From contig DASWZV010000171.1 of the NCBI GenBank assembly GCA_036407095.1, positions 1-64,000 of the forward strand: a DNA stretch of 64,000 nucleotides, given 5' to 3'. A model generated the notes under the pieces. It was not told where the DNA came from, did not search any database, and was given only the letters and a program-made list of their open reading frames with translations. Position numbers and translations under genes: made by a program. This document shows positions 16,244 to 24,677 of this stretch, piece after piece. The DNA is from Gp6-AA40 sp036407095. GTDB taxonomy: Bacteria; Acidobacteriota; Vicinamibacteria; Vicinamibacterales; UBA2999. The number at the start of each line of letters is the position of its first letter. The first letter of the stretch is position 1.

Positions 16244-17071
16244 ATGTCCTATCGAAGTCCACTGGAAGCCCGCGTCGCGAAAAAAACGACCAAAGCCATC
16301 ACCGATTTCAATCTGATCGAGGACGGCGATCGCATCATGGTCGGCCTCTCCGGCGGCAAGGACAGCTGGGCGCTGATGCAGACGCTCGACAACCTGCGCA
16401 AGCGGGCGCCGATCCGCTTCAGCCTGATCGCGGTCAACGTCGACTCCGGCTACAAGGATTTCAAGCACGGCGCGATCGCGAAGGCGTGCGAAGAGCGTGG
16501 CTGGGAATACCGCATCGAGCACACGGCGATCGGCGACGTCATGGACGATCTGCTCGAATCGAACGCGACGCCGTGCTCCTTGTGCGCGCGTCTCCGACGC
16601 GGCGTGCTCTATCGGATCGCGACCGAAGTGGGCGCCAGCAAGATCGCGCTCGGGCATCACTTGGACGACTTCATCGAAACGCTCCTCCTGAACCTGTTCT
16701 TCGCCGGCGCGCTCAAGGCGATGCCAGCGCGGCTCGTTTCGGACAACGGCGAGCATGTCGTCATTCGTCCCTTTGCCTATGTCGGTGAAGACGAGGCACG
16801 CCTCTACTGCAAGGAAGTGGGCCTGCCGATCATCGGCTGCTGCTGCCCGGCCTGCGGTGATCTGAGCCTGCAGCGTCAACGGGTGAAGCGGCTGATCATG
16901 GACCTCGAGGTCGAGCATGCGGGTGTCAAGCAGTCGATGCTCAAGGCGCTCGCCAACGTCATGCCGCGGCACCTGCTCGACACGCGCCTGAACCCGAGCG
17001 GCGAGTTGCGAGACAGCGTGGCGCTCCGGCTCGAAGAACAATCGCCGCCGCTGATTCAGATCCAGCAGTAA
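16244..17071 (+). CDS. ttcA: tRNA 2-thiocytidine biosynthesis protein TtcA
   Basis: Adds sulfur to cytidine 32 of some tRNAs, using ATP and an iron-sulfur cluster. Predicted 275 aa from ATG at 16244; the frame is open further upstream but the extra residues overlap the Uma2 gene and are arginine-rich. The PP-loop is GLSGGKDSW (about residues 34-42). Cysteine motifs are TPCSLCARLRRG (CxxC) and, later, CCCPACGD, which fit the three cluster-ligand cysteines. HHLDDFIETLLLNLFF is the family signature. Confidence 0.92.
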   Translation: MSYRSPLEARVAKKTTKAITDFNLIEDGDRIMVGLSGGKDSWALMQTLDNLRKRAPIRFSLIAVNVDSGYKDFKHGAIAKACEERGWEYRIEHTAIGDVMDDLLESNATPCSLCARLRRGVLYRIATEVGASKIALGHHLDDFIETLLLNLFFAGALKAMPARLVSDNGEHVVIRPFAYVGEDEARLYCKEVGLPIIGCCCPACGDLSLQRQRVKRLIMDLEVEHAGVKQSMLKALANVMPRHLLDTRLNPSGELRDSVALRLEEQSPPLIQIQQ

Positions 17072-17072
17072 A

Positions 17073-17107
17073 GGGGTCGGGAGACCCCCTTAATGACTCC
17101 CGACCCC
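17073..17107. repeat. perfect 11-bp hairpin between ttcA and dtd
   Basis: GGGGTCGGGAG (17073-17083) pairs perfectly with CTCCCGACCCC (17097-17107), loop of 13 nt. It starts one base after the ttcA stop and ends two bases before the dtd ATG, so it occupies the whole ribosome-binding region of dtd. No U-tract follows. Confidence 0.75.
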
Positions 17108-17109
17108 AT

Positions 17110-17562
17110 ATGCGAGCCGTCATTCAACGCGTGACCTCGGCACGCGTGCGCGTGGGCGACACCGTCATCGGCGAGATCGGCGCCGGGCTGCTCGTGCTCC
17201 TCGGGGTCAGCCGGCAAGACAGCGAGGCTGACGCCAAGTACGTGGCGAGCAAGATTCGTGACATGCGAGTCTTCGAGGGTGAAGCCGGGAAACCCATGGA
17301 TCGATCCGTCGTCGACGTCGGCGGCGCTGTCCTCGTCGTCTCGCAGTTCACGCTCTATGGCGACATGCGCAAAGGCCGGCGCCCCTCATTCGATGAAGCG
17401 GCGCCGCCGGAATTGGCGCGCGCGCTCTACGAGGCAGTCGTGAGAGAATTGCAGGCGGCCAAAGTCCCCGTGGCCACAGGGCAGTTCCAGGCGATGATGC
17501 ACGTCGAACTGGTCAACGATGGACCGGTGACGGTGCTCGTCGACAGCACACGACAATTCTGA
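17110..17562 (+). CDS. dtd: D-aminoacyl-tRNA deacylase
   Basis: Hydrolyses D-aminoacyl-tRNAs (and glycyl-tRNA-Ala) to protect translation. Predicted 150 aa, normal for the family. Motifs: MRAVIQRVTSARV at the N-terminus, SQFTLYGD (active-site Thr/Gln region, about residues 78-85), and the cross-subunit NDGPVTV near the C-terminus (normally NxGPVT). The ATG follows directly after a strong hairpin. The stop overlaps the next start (TGATG). Confidence 0.95.
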   Translation: MRAVIQRVTSARVRVGDTVIGEIGAGLLVLLGVSRQDSEADAKYVASKIRDMRVFEGEAGKPMDRSVVDVGGAVLVVSQFTLYGDMRKGRRPSFDEAAPPELARALYEAVVRELQAAKVPVATGQFQAMMHVELVNDGPVTVLVDSTRQF

Positions 17563-18404
17563 TGCGACATGTGTTCATTACAGCAGCGGTCACGCTGCTG
17601 CTGCCTGTGGCGGCGTCTGCGCAGCAGCGCCCGCTCGTGACCGAAGATCCCGAAACCATTGGCGCCGGCCGCCTCCTCATCGAAGGGGGATTCGACTACG
17701 GCCATGACATCTTCTACCCGGCGTCAGGGCTCGCCGGGAACCTGCTACGCGTGCCGCTCCTGGGCATCAGCGTCGGCGTCAGCTCGATCGCAGAAGTTCA
17801 GATCGATGGCGGCTTCTACAATCGCCTCGCGATCTCGGAACGCAGTCCGGCGCCGCTCTCCGACATGCTGACGGTGACCGGCGACAGCACGTCGGACGTC
17901 GAGGACGCCGTAGTCGCCATGAAGATCCGCGTGGCCGCCGAAACCGCGTCGCGACCCGCCTTCGGCGTCCGCTTCGCCACGAAGCTGCCGAACGCATCGA
18001 ATGAAAGCGGCCTGGGCCTCGACACCACCGACTTTTTCGCGACCATCATCGGCGGCAAGACCGTGCGCTCGGTCCGCGTCGTCGGTAACATCGGGCTCGG
18101 GATTCTTGGCGATCCGACGCGCGGCGACCGGCAGAACGATGTCCTCGCCTACGGTTTTTCGCTTGCCCGTGCGATCACGCAGCCGGCAGAGGTCGTCGCC
18201 GAGATCAATGGCCAGATCGATACGAGAGCAGGCGCCCCGCCACCGGGGACCGGATCGCGCGGTCAGGTGCGAGTAGGTCTGCGCTACACGATCGGCGGCT
18301 GGCGCGCCGACGCCGCAATCCTGACTGGCATCACGAGCCGCGATCCGAGCATCGGGTTCGCCGGGGGCTTCACCTACGTGTTCGACGCCTTCAAGATTCC
18401 CTGA
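17562..18404 (+). CDS. secreted protein, probable outer-membrane beta-barrel
   Basis: Predicted 280 aa with a signal peptide (VFITAAVTLLLPVAASAQ). The mature part starts RPLVTEDPETIGAGRLLIEGG, a pattern common in transporter-like beta-barrels of the Phenol_MetA_deg type, followed by alternating hydrophobic strands, and ends FAGGFTYVFDAFKIP. Function unknown. It sits between dtd and dapF with stop/start overlaps on both sides (TGATG at each junction), so it belongs to the same transcription unit, but nothing links it functionally. Confidence 0.78.
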   Translation: MRHVFITAAVTLLLPVAASAQQRPLVTEDPETIGAGRLLIEGGFDYGHDIFYPASGLAGNLLRVPLLGISVGVSSIAEVQIDGGFYNRLAISERSPAPLSDMLTVTGDSTSDVEDAVVAMKIRVAAETASRPAFGVRFATKLPNASNESGLGLDTTDFFATIIGGKTVRSVRVVGNIGLGILGDPTRGDRQNDVLAYGFSLARAITQPAEVVAEINGQIDTRAGAPPPGTGSRGQVRVGLRYTIGGWRADAAILTGITSRDPSIGFAGGFTYVFDAFKIP

Positions 18405-19198
18405 TGCCCGAAGTCCGAGTCGTCAAGGCACACGCGTACGGGAACGACTTTCTGTGTATTCCCGCGTCAGACGTGCATGAAGGCCTGTCCGCCCTGACTC
18501 GTGCGATGTGCAACCGCCATCACGGAATCGGCGCCGATGGCGTCATGGTGTACGAGTTCCGCGATCGTGGCGCGACGATGAGGCTGCTCAATGCCGACGG
18601 CAGTGTATCGGAGCTGTCGGGCAACGGCATGCGGTGTCTGGCCGCGCTGGTCGCGCGCACGCAGGGTCTCGCCCTGGGAGCGACGCTGACGATCGAGACG
18701 GATGCGGGCGTCAAGACGCTGGAGTTGCTCTCGAGAGATCGTGAGCGCTACACGTTCAGGGCCTCGATGGGGCAACCGGCCGAGCTGCGTGAAGCCTCGA
18801 TCACCGCCGCCGGAGAAAGGATCACGGCTTCGATCCTGCGGATCGGCAACCCGCAATGCGTCGTGCTCGGCCGCCTGCCGAGCAAGGAGCGCTTCGAGCG
18901 GCTGGGCCCGGCCCTGTCGACGCACGAGATGTTTCCGCAAGGCACCAACGTCGAATTCGCGCAAGTGGAAGGGCGCGATCGGGTCCACATCATGATCTGG
19001 GAACGCGGCGTGGGACCGACGACCTCCTCGGGGACCGGTTCGTCTGCCTCGGCGGTGGCCGCTGCTGCTCATGGTGGCGCGGCCCGCACGGTCGACGTGA
19101 TTGCTCCCGGCGGAACCCAGCGCGTCGAGTGGGAGGACGATGGGGTCTATCTGACCGGATGGGCGGAAGTCGTGCTCGACGGTCACTGGCTCTGGTAG
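18404..19198 (+). CDS. dapF: diaminopimelate epimerase homologue with Ser at both catalytic Cys positions
   Basis: Predicted 264 aa, full length for DapF, which interconverts LL- and meso-diaminopimelate with two cysteines. The fold signatures are present: KAHAYGNDFLCI, GIGADG, NADGSVSELSGNGMR, IGNPQCVV, and IWERGVGPTTSSGTG. In the PROSITE pattern NxDGSx(4)CGNGxR the Cys is replaced by Ser72, and in the second motif (ACGTG in known enzymes) the Cys is replaced by Ser209. Both acid/base residues are therefore changed in the same way. The protein may be inactive, may use serine, or may have another substrate. No frameshift or truncation is present. Confidence 0.85.
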   Translation: MPEVRVVKAHAYGNDFLCIPASDVHEGLSALTRAMCNRHHGIGADGVMVYEFRDRGATMRLLNADGSVSELSGNGMRCLAALVARTQGLALGATLTIETDAGVKTLELLSRDRERYTFRASMGQPAELREASITAAGERITASILRIGNPQCVVLGRLPSKERFERLGPALSTHEMFPQGTNVEFAQVEGRDRVHIMIWERGVGPTTSSGTGSSASAVAAAAHGGAARTVDVIAPGGTQRVEWEDDGVYLTGWAEVVLDGHWLW

Positions 19199-19214
19199 AT
19201 CCTGCGTACTCGAC

Positions 19215-19784
19215 TTACTTCTTGCGTCGCGAAGATTGCGTAGTGCCGGAGGCAGCCGGCGGCGCCAGAATCTGCCGAATCTTTTCTTTTACGCCCACCA
19301 GCGTGCGCTGCGCGCCCTCGTAGTCCTCAGCCTGAATGGCCTTGCTCGCTTTTTGCACCTCTCCGTCGTAGAGGGTCAGCGCCTGTTTGCCGCGGCGTGC
19401 TCGCGCCGGCGTCAGCGTTCCGAGCTGATCGCGAGTTTGGACGATGAGCGAACTGACTTCGGCCAGCGCGCGTTCGGCATCGCCGCGCAGACGCGAGCGC
19501 GTATCGGCAGCGGTGCGCGCCGCATTCTGCGCCTGCTCGCGGCTTTCGAGCGCGTGATTGAGCGCGAGCCGGTAGTCGCGATCGGTGACGGCGTCGTTGG
19601 CTTGCTTGAGCGCGGTCTGCGCGGCGGCGTATTCGGTCGAGGCATAGCGATCGGCGCCTGCGGCACGGGCGGCGTCGATCGCGCCCTGGGCTTGATCGAT
19701 TTCCTTGTGTGGGGGTGTGCCACAAGCGGGCGCGACGAACATCATGACCAGACACGCCGCACCGAGTCGATACCGGCATCGCAT
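19215..19784 (-). CDS. lipoprotein, DUF4398-like helical protein
   Basis: Predicted 189 aa from ATG at 19784. A signal sequence ends in a lipobox-like FVAPAC (Cys near residue 21), so the protein is probably lipid-anchored. The rest is strongly helical and Ala/Arg-rich, with KEIDQAQGAIDAARAAGADR and EYAAAQTALKQANDA repeats typical of DUF4398 proteins, and ends in a basic tail. Function unknown; such proteins are envelope-associated. It is transcribed away from radC, sharing the promoter region. Confidence 0.8.
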   Translation of the reverse strand: MRCRYRLGAACLVMMFVAPACGTPPHKEIDQAQGAIDAARAAGADRYASTEYAAAQTALKQANDAVTDRDYRLALNHALESREQAQNAARTAADTRSRLRGDAERALAEVSSLIVQTRDQLGTLTPARARRGKQALTLYDGEVQKASKAIQAEDYEGAQRTLVGVKEKIRQILAPPAASGTTQSSRRKK

Positions 19785-19793
19785 GAAGGACTG

Positions 19794-19799
19794 AGTATA
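19794..19799 (-). promoter_or_regulatory. -10 box TATACT of the lipoprotein gene, overlapping a radC -10-like box
   Basis: On the minus strand TATACT ends 9 nt before the ATG at 19784 (about 2 nt leader). On the plus strand the same bases read GAGTATAGATG, which places a TATAGA hexamer directly on the radC start. The two divergent genes start 17 bp apart, so their promoters must overlap. Confidence 0.45.
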
Positions 19800-19800
19800 G

Positions 19801-20514
19801 ATGAAAGATGTTGCACCACACGATCGGCCGCGCGAGAAGCTGGAGCGATTGGGCGTCGCCGCGCTCGGCGACAACGAACTGCTCGCGCTCGTGGTCGGTG
19901 GCGGCGTGCGAGGCTGCGGCGCGCTCGAGATGGCCAACCGTTTGATCGAGTTCGTCGGCGGTCTTCATAATTTTACGCGCATCGGCGCCGGCGACTTGCG
20001 CGCGGTCAGCGGCGTTGGCCGTGCCCGCGCGGCCCAAGTGATCGCCGCGGTCGAATTCGGTCGACGCACCCTCGTACGCGACACGGTCGAACGGCCTCGG
20101 TTCACCTCGCCTGGCGCGCTCGCGGCGTACCTCCTTCCGTTGTATGGCGCATCCGCGGTCGAGCAGTTCGGCCTCGTCATGCTGGACACGAAGCACCGCG
20201 TCATTCGCACGAAGATCGTGTCGATCGGCGGGCTCGACGCGACCGTCGTGCAGCCGAGAGAAGTGTTCCGCGAAGCGGCCGCCAGCGCCGCGGCTGCGAT
20301 CGTGCTGTTTCACAATCACCCGTCCGGCGATCCGACGCCGAGCCCGGACGACTTCGTGCTGACGTCGCGGATGGTGCACGCCGGCGACGTCATGGGCATC
20401 GACGTCATCGATCACATCGTCCTCGCCGATCAGAGCTACTACTCGCTGGTCGAATCGGGCAGCGTAGCGCTGCGGCGGCAGCGGCGCGCGGCTGATAAGA
20501 TTGACGGGACGTGA
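19801..20514 (+). CDS. radC: RadC/JAB-domain protein
   Basis: Predicted 237 aa. The N-terminal helix-hairpin-helix part begins HDRPREKLERLG. The JAMM metalloprotease-like motif is complete: LFHNHPSGDPTPSPDD (His-x-His...Asp near residues 165-180). It also has the MGIDVIDHIVLA ending. RadC was named for DNA repair, but that role has been disputed; many copies are on mobile elements. Here it is followed, with a 4-bp overlap, by larC. Confidence 0.9.
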   Translation: MKDVAPHDRPREKLERLGVAALGDNELLALVVGGGVRGCGALEMANRLIEFVGGLHNFTRIGAGDLRAVSGVGRARAAQVIAAVEFGRRTLVRDTVERPRFTSPGALAAYLLPLYGASAVEQFGLVMLDTKHRVIRTKIVSIGGLDATVVQPREVFREAAASAAAAIVLFHNHPSGDPTPSPDDFVLTSRMVHAGDVMGIDVIDHIVLADQSYYSLVESGSVALRRQRRAADKIDGT

Positions 20515-21857
20515 AGACCCTGTATCTGGACTGCTTCTCGGGCGCCTCCGGGGACATGCTGCTTGGCGCGTTGATCGATGCCGGTGTGCCCCTGGACGAG
20601 GTGCGCCGCGCGCTCGGGAGTCTTGCGCTCTCGCCCGAGACCATCTGGACCGAACACGTCACGCGCGCCGGCGTGAGAGCGACGAAGTTCTGTGTGCGCG
20701 GCGAAGAGGCTCAGGTGCATGCGGCTGCCGGCGTGCACGGTCATTCGCGCAGTGATTTGCGCAGTGATTCGCGCAGTGATTTGCACAGCCACGAGCACTC
20801 ACACACGCACGATCACGCCGATCATCACGTTCATCAGCACGGAGACGCGCATCATCACGACCATGGCCAGGTGGCGCACGGTCATCGAACGTTGCCGGAG
20901 ATCGCGGCGTTGATCGATCGCTCGGCCTTGAGCAGTGCTGGAAGAGATCGCGCCAAGCAGTTGTTCGTGAGACTGGGCGAGGCCGAAGCCGCGATTCACG
21001 GCACCTCGCTCGAGCGCGTGCACCTGCACGAAGTCGGTGCCCTCGATTCGATCATCGACATCGTCGGCACCGTGTTCGCGCTCGAGCAGCTTCAGGTCGA
21101 GCGTGTCGTGTCGTCACCGCTGAACGTTGGCAGCGGGTCGATTCGGTCGGCGCACGGGTTGTACCCCGTGCCAGCACCCGCTACGCTTCGACTGCTGACG
21201 GGTGCCCCGGTGTACTCCGGACCGCAACAGGCCGAAATGGTCACGCCTACAGGAGCGCTGCTCGTCACGGCCTACGCGCAGGCCTATGGATCGGTGCCGG
21301 CGATGCGTGTGAGCGCGATCGGGTACGGCGCGGGGACACGCGACCTCCGCGACATGCCGAACGTGCTTCGGGTGATCATCGGGGAGTCGGACGCGGCCGC
21401 CGCGCACCAGACGGTCGTCGTTCTCGAAGCCGAGATCGACGACATGAACCCGCAGATCTTCGGCGTGCTGATGGAGAAGGTCCTGGCGCAGGGTGCCCTC
21501 GATCTGTTTTACACGCCGATTCAGATGAAGAAGGGTCGACCTGGCATGCTCGTGACGATCATCGCTCCGCCCGAACGACGTGACGCCCTCACCGCCCTGA
21601 TCTTCCGCGAGACGACGACGATCGGCGTGCGGTACCGTGAGATGGCGCGAGAGTGCCTGGATCGCGAGACGATCACGGTGGAGACGCCGCTCGGATCAGT
21701 ACGTTTCAAGATCGCCCGCCGCAACGGTGAAGTGCTCAATGCGTCGCCCGAGTTCGACGACTGCGTCCGGCTCGCCGCCGAGCACGACGTGCCCGCCAAG
21801 CACGTGCAGGCGCTGGCCACGCAGGCGTACCTCGACGCAAAGAATCGGGGGTTATGA
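20511..21857 (+). CDS. larC: nickel-pincer cofactor biosynthesis protein LarC
   Basis: Inserts nickel into the pyridinium-thiocarboxylate pincer cofactor of lactate racemase-type enzymes, using CTP. Predicted 448 aa from GTG at 20511, overlapping the radC stop. Family motifs: YLDCFSGASGDMLLGALIDAG at the start, VHLHEVGALDSIIDIVG, PLNVGSGSI and the C-terminal LEAEIDDMNPQ domain; all in one frame, so no LarC1/LarC2 frameshift. A His-rich insert (about residues 79-125, many HxH pairs) may store nickel. LarB, LarE and LarA are not in the window, although cofactor biosynthesis needs LarB and LarE. Confidence 0.93.
   Translation: MKTLYLDCFSGASGDMLLGALIDAGVPLDEVRRALGSLALSPETIWTEHVTRAGVRATKFCVRGEEAQVHAAAGVHGHSRSDLRSDSRSDLHSHEHSHTHDHADHHVHQHGDAHHHDHGQVAHGHRTLPEIAALIDRSALSSAGRDRAKQLFVRLGEAEAAIHGTSLERVHLHEVGALDSIIDIVGTVFALEQLQVERVVSSPLNVGSGSIRSAHGLYPVPAPATLRLLTGAPVYSGPQQAEMVTPTGALLVTAYAQAYGSVPAMRVSAIGYGAGTRDLRDMPNVLRVIIGESDAAAAHQTVVVLEAEIDDMNPQIFGVLMEKVLAQGALDLFYTPIQMKKGRPGMLVTIIAPPERRDALTALIFRETTTIGVRYREMARECLDRETITVETPLGSVRFKIARRNGEVLNASPEFDDCVRLAAEHDVPAKHVQALATQAYLDAKNRGL
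20749..20784 (+). repeat. three tandem copies of a 12-bp unit inside larC
   Basis: The unit GCAGTGATTTGC (with one C variant in the middle copy) is repeated three times without gap. It encodes alternating Arg-Ser-Asp residues just before the His-rich stretch. Being a multiple of 3, copy-number change would keep the frame. Confidence 0.85.
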
Positions 21858-23827
21858 CCGCGTCTTACATCACCACGCCGATCTACTACATCAACGCGCA
21901 GCCTCACGTGGGACACGCCTACACCACGATGCTGGCGGATGCCGTCGCACGCGCGCGGCGCCTGATGGGCGAGGATGTGTTCTTTCTCACGGGGACCGAC
22001 GAGCATGGGCAGAAGGTCGAACGGGCTGCGCAGAAGTCCGGGCTCGCCACGCCGGCCTTCGCGGACCAGGTGTCCGCCGCCTTTCGACAGATGTGTCGCG
22101 ATCTGTCGATCTCGAACGACGACTTCATCAGGACGACCGAGCCACGCCACTACGCCGCCGCCAAGGAGATCTGGACGCGCGTGCAGAAGGCGGGCGACAT
22201 CTACAAGGGCGAGTACGAAGGGTGGTACTGCACCGTCGATGAGATCTTCGTTCCGGAGGCGCAGCTCATCGACGGGAAGTGTCCGACCTGCGGCAGCAAG
22301 GTAGAACGGCTGAAGGAGGAGAGCTACTACTTCCGCCTGTCGAAGTACCAGCAGCGGCTGCTCGATTTCTACCGGGATCATCCCGACTTCGTCCAACCCG
22401 AGTTCCGGCTGAACGAAGTGCGGACGTTCGTCGAGGCCGGCTTGCAGGACCTCAGCATCAGTCGCACGTCGTTTCGCTGGGGAATTCCGGTCCCGGGTGA
22501 CCCCCAACACGTGATGTACGTGTGGTTCGACGCGCTGACGAACTACCTCACGGCTCTTGGATTCGGATCCGGCCGCCCTGACGAAGGATCGCGCATCGCG
22601 CGCTATTGGCCGACGGTCACGCATTTCATCGGGAAGGAAATCGTGCGGCAGCACGCCCTGTACTGGCCGGCGTTTCTGATGTCCGCCGGGATTCAGCCGC
22701 CTCGTCGCATCGTCGCGCACGGGTTCTGGCTGATGGGCGGCGCGAAGATGTCGAAATCGCTCGGCAATGTGGCCCGCTATCAGGACTACGCCCGGATTTT
22801 CGGCCTCGATGGGCTGCGCTACTTCGCGTTGCGCGAGATGCCGCTTGGCCAAGACGCCAATTTCTCGGATGAAGGCATCCTGACGCGGTTCAATGCCGAC
22901 CTCGCCAACGACCTCGGCAACCTCGTGAGCCGTGCGACAACCATGGTGCACCGGTACCGAGGCGGCACGGTGCCCGACCCGCCGCCCCCTGCGAAACTCG
23001 CGCTCGATCTCGAGCTCGAGTCGGCCGTGGCCGCCACCATCGCTGCAGTGAAGGCGAATTTCACGGCGTCTCAGGTCAGCCTGGCGCTGCAGGACACCTG
23101 GAGCCTGATTCGCCAGGTGAACAAGTACATCGTCGAACGCGAACCGTGGACGCTGGCCAAGGACGATGCGAAGACTGCGGTGCTCGATCAGACGCTCTAC
23201 CACGCCGCCGACGCGCTGCGGGTGATCGCGGCGCTGGTCGACCCGGTGATACCCGATGCAGCCGCCCGGATTCGGACCATGCTCGGAATCACGGCGGAAT
23301 CGTGGACCCGTCTGGCCGCGGGCACGCTTGCGCCAGGAACGCGACTCGGTCCGGTGGAACCGCTCTTCCCGCGGATCGAAAAAACCTTAGAGGAGCTTCG
23401 CGGAATGACCACTGTCAACGACTCAACACCCGCTCCGCCGCCCGCGCCTCCCACGCCCGCGGCGCCGGCCGTTCCAGCGCCGGCAGTCGCGAGTCCCGAT
23501 GGACGTATCGCGATCGACGATTTCATGCGAGTCGAGCTGCGCGTGGCGAAAGTGCTCGAGGCGGAGGCGGTACCGAAATCAAAGAAACTGGTCAAGCTGA
23601 AGGTCGACGTCGGGACCGAGCAGCGGACCATCGTCGCGGGCATCGCGGAGGCCTACCAGCCCGATCAACTCGTCGGCCGTACGATCGTCATCGTTGCGAA
23701 CCTCAAGCCGGCCAAGTTGATGGGCATCGAATCCAACGGCATGGTGCTCGCCGCGAGTCCGGAGGGAGGGTTGCCGTCGCTCGTCGCCGTCGACCCGAAT
23801 CTCCCCGCCGGTTCGCGAGTACGGTGA
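21854..23827 (+). CDS. metG: methionyl-tRNA synthetase with C-terminal tRNA-binding domain
   Basis: Predicted 657 aa. Class I signatures: PHVGHAY (the HIGH box, about residues 17-23) and GAKMSKSLGN (KMSKS). A single CPTCGS knuckle is present, as in one-zinc or reduced-knuckle forms. The last 110 residues, after a Pro/Ala-rich linker, form an EMAPII/Trbp111-like OB fold (DDFMRVELRVAKVLEAE, GIESNGMVLAAS) used for tRNA binding and dimerisation. ATG overlaps the larC stop (ATGA). Confidence 0.95.
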   Translation: MTASYITTPIYYINAQPHVGHAYTTMLADAVARARRLMGEDVFFLTGTDEHGQKVERAAQKSGLATPAFADQVSAAFRQMCRDLSISNDDFIRTTEPRHYAAAKEIWTRVQKAGDIYKGEYEGWYCTVDEIFVPEAQLIDGKCPTCGSKVERLKEESYYFRLSKYQQRLLDFYRDHPDFVQPEFRLNEVRTFVEAGLQDLSISRTSFRWGIPVPGDPQHVMYVWFDALTNYLTALGFGSGRPDEGSRIARYWPTVTHFIGKEIVRQHALYWPAFLMSAGIQPPRRIVAHGFWLMGGAKMSKSLGNVARYQDYARIFGLDGLRYFALREMPLGQDANFSDEGILTRFNADLANDLGNLVSRATTMVHRYRGGTVPDPPPPAKLALDLELESAVAATIAAVKANFTASQVSLALQDTWSLIRQVNKYIVEREPWTLAKDDAKTAVLDQTLYHAADALRVIAALVDPVIPDAAARIRTMLGITAESWTRLAAGTLAPGTRLGPVEPLFPRIEKTLEELRGMTTVNDSTPAPPPAPPTPAAPAVPAPAVASPDGRIAIDDFMRVELRVAKVLEAEAVPKSKKLVKLKVDVGTEQRTIVAGIAEAYQPDQLVGRTIVIVANLKPAKLMGIESNGMVLAASPEGGLPSLVAVDPNLPAGSRVR

Positions 23828-24603
23828 TCGATTCTCACTGTCACCTCGCGGGAGACGAGTTCAGCGGGGACCTTGCGGCCGTGGTGTCGCGTGCCCAGGC
23901 CGCAGGGGTCTCCGCGGCGCTCGTCATCCTCGGAGCCGAGGATGAGGCCGAGCGCGCGCGTGCGGCAACGGTCTCGGCCGCGTGGAGTGCGGTCCGCTTT
24001 TCCATCGGCGTTCATCCGCACAAAGCCGCTCATTTCAGCAGCGATGCGGAGGAAGCCGGTCGTACGGTTCAAAGCGCGATTCAGTCGGCGCCGCTGGCGC
24101 GAGCCGTCGGCGAGATCGGACTCGACTATCACTATGATTTCTCACCGCACGACGTGCAGCGCGCGGTGTTTCGCGTGCAGCTTCAGCTGGCGCGCGAGAT
24201 GAAGCTCCCGGTCGTGATCCATACGCGCGAAGCCGACGCGGATACGTTCCAGATTCTCCGGGACGAGCGCGCGGGGGACGTCGGGGGCGTCTTTCACTGT
24301 TTCACCGGCGACCGCGACATGGCGAAGCGCGGGCTGGACCTCGGCTTTCACCTGTCACTGGCGGGCATCGTGACGTTCCCGCGTGCGCTCGAGCTGCAGG
24401 AAGTCGCGCGGCTCGTGCCGCTCGATCGTCTGCTCGTCGAGACCGACAGTCCGTACCTCGCGCCCGTGCCTCATCGCGGCAAGCGCAACGAGCCGGCTCA
24501 CGTCATCCGCGTCGCTCAAGTCGTCGCTGATCTCAAGGCAACATCGATCGACGCGATCGAGGAGGCGACTTCAAAGAACTTTGCGCGATTGTTCGTCCCG
24601 TAA
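23824..24603 (+). CDS. tatD: TatD family metal-dependent deoxyribonuclease
   Basis: Predicted 259 aa from GTG at 23824, overlapping the metG stop; the upstream-open frame is shadow of metG. TIM-barrel hydrolase motifs: DSHCHL at the very N-terminus, GVHPHKA, GEIGLDYHYD, VIHTREA, VFHCFTGD, and ETDSPYL. TatD proteins are 3'-5' exonucleases; placement after metG is a frequent bacterial arrangement. Confidence 0.93.
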   Translation: MIDSHCHLAGDEFSGDLAAVVSRAQAAGVSAALVILGAEDEAERARAATVSAAWSAVRFSIGVHPHKAAHFSSDAEEAGRTVQSAIQSAPLARAVGEIGLDYHYDFSPHDVQRAVFRVQLQLAREMKLPVVIHTREADADTFQILRDERAGDVGGVFHCFTGDRDMAKRGLDLGFHLSLAGIVTFPRALELQEVARLVPLDRLLVETDSPYLAPVPHRGKRNEPAHVIRVAQVVADLKATSIDAIEEATSKNFARLFVP

Positions 24604-24639
24604 CTCCTACAGACCACACGGATTAGGGCGTGCCGCGCG

Positions 24640-24669
24640 TTGACACTCCGCGCGCGGATGTGTTCTGAT
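24640..24669 (+). promoter_or_regulatory. sigma70-type promoter of the polyprenyl synthase gene
   Basis: TTGACA (24640-24645), an 18-bp spacer, and TCTGAT (24664-24669). Transcription 7 nt later would start at about 24676, two bases before the TTG start codon at 24678, i.e. nearly leaderless. Confidence 0.55.
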
Positions 24670-24677
24670 CGTGCAGC

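Noticed and set aside
20749..20784. CRISPR-like short repeats
   Set aside because: Three contiguous 12-bp units without spacers inside larC; a coding tandem repeat.
21521..23203. 560-codon open frame antisense to metG and larC
   Set aside because: Complement of conserved MetG sequence; composition is Arg/His/Leu-rich shadow.
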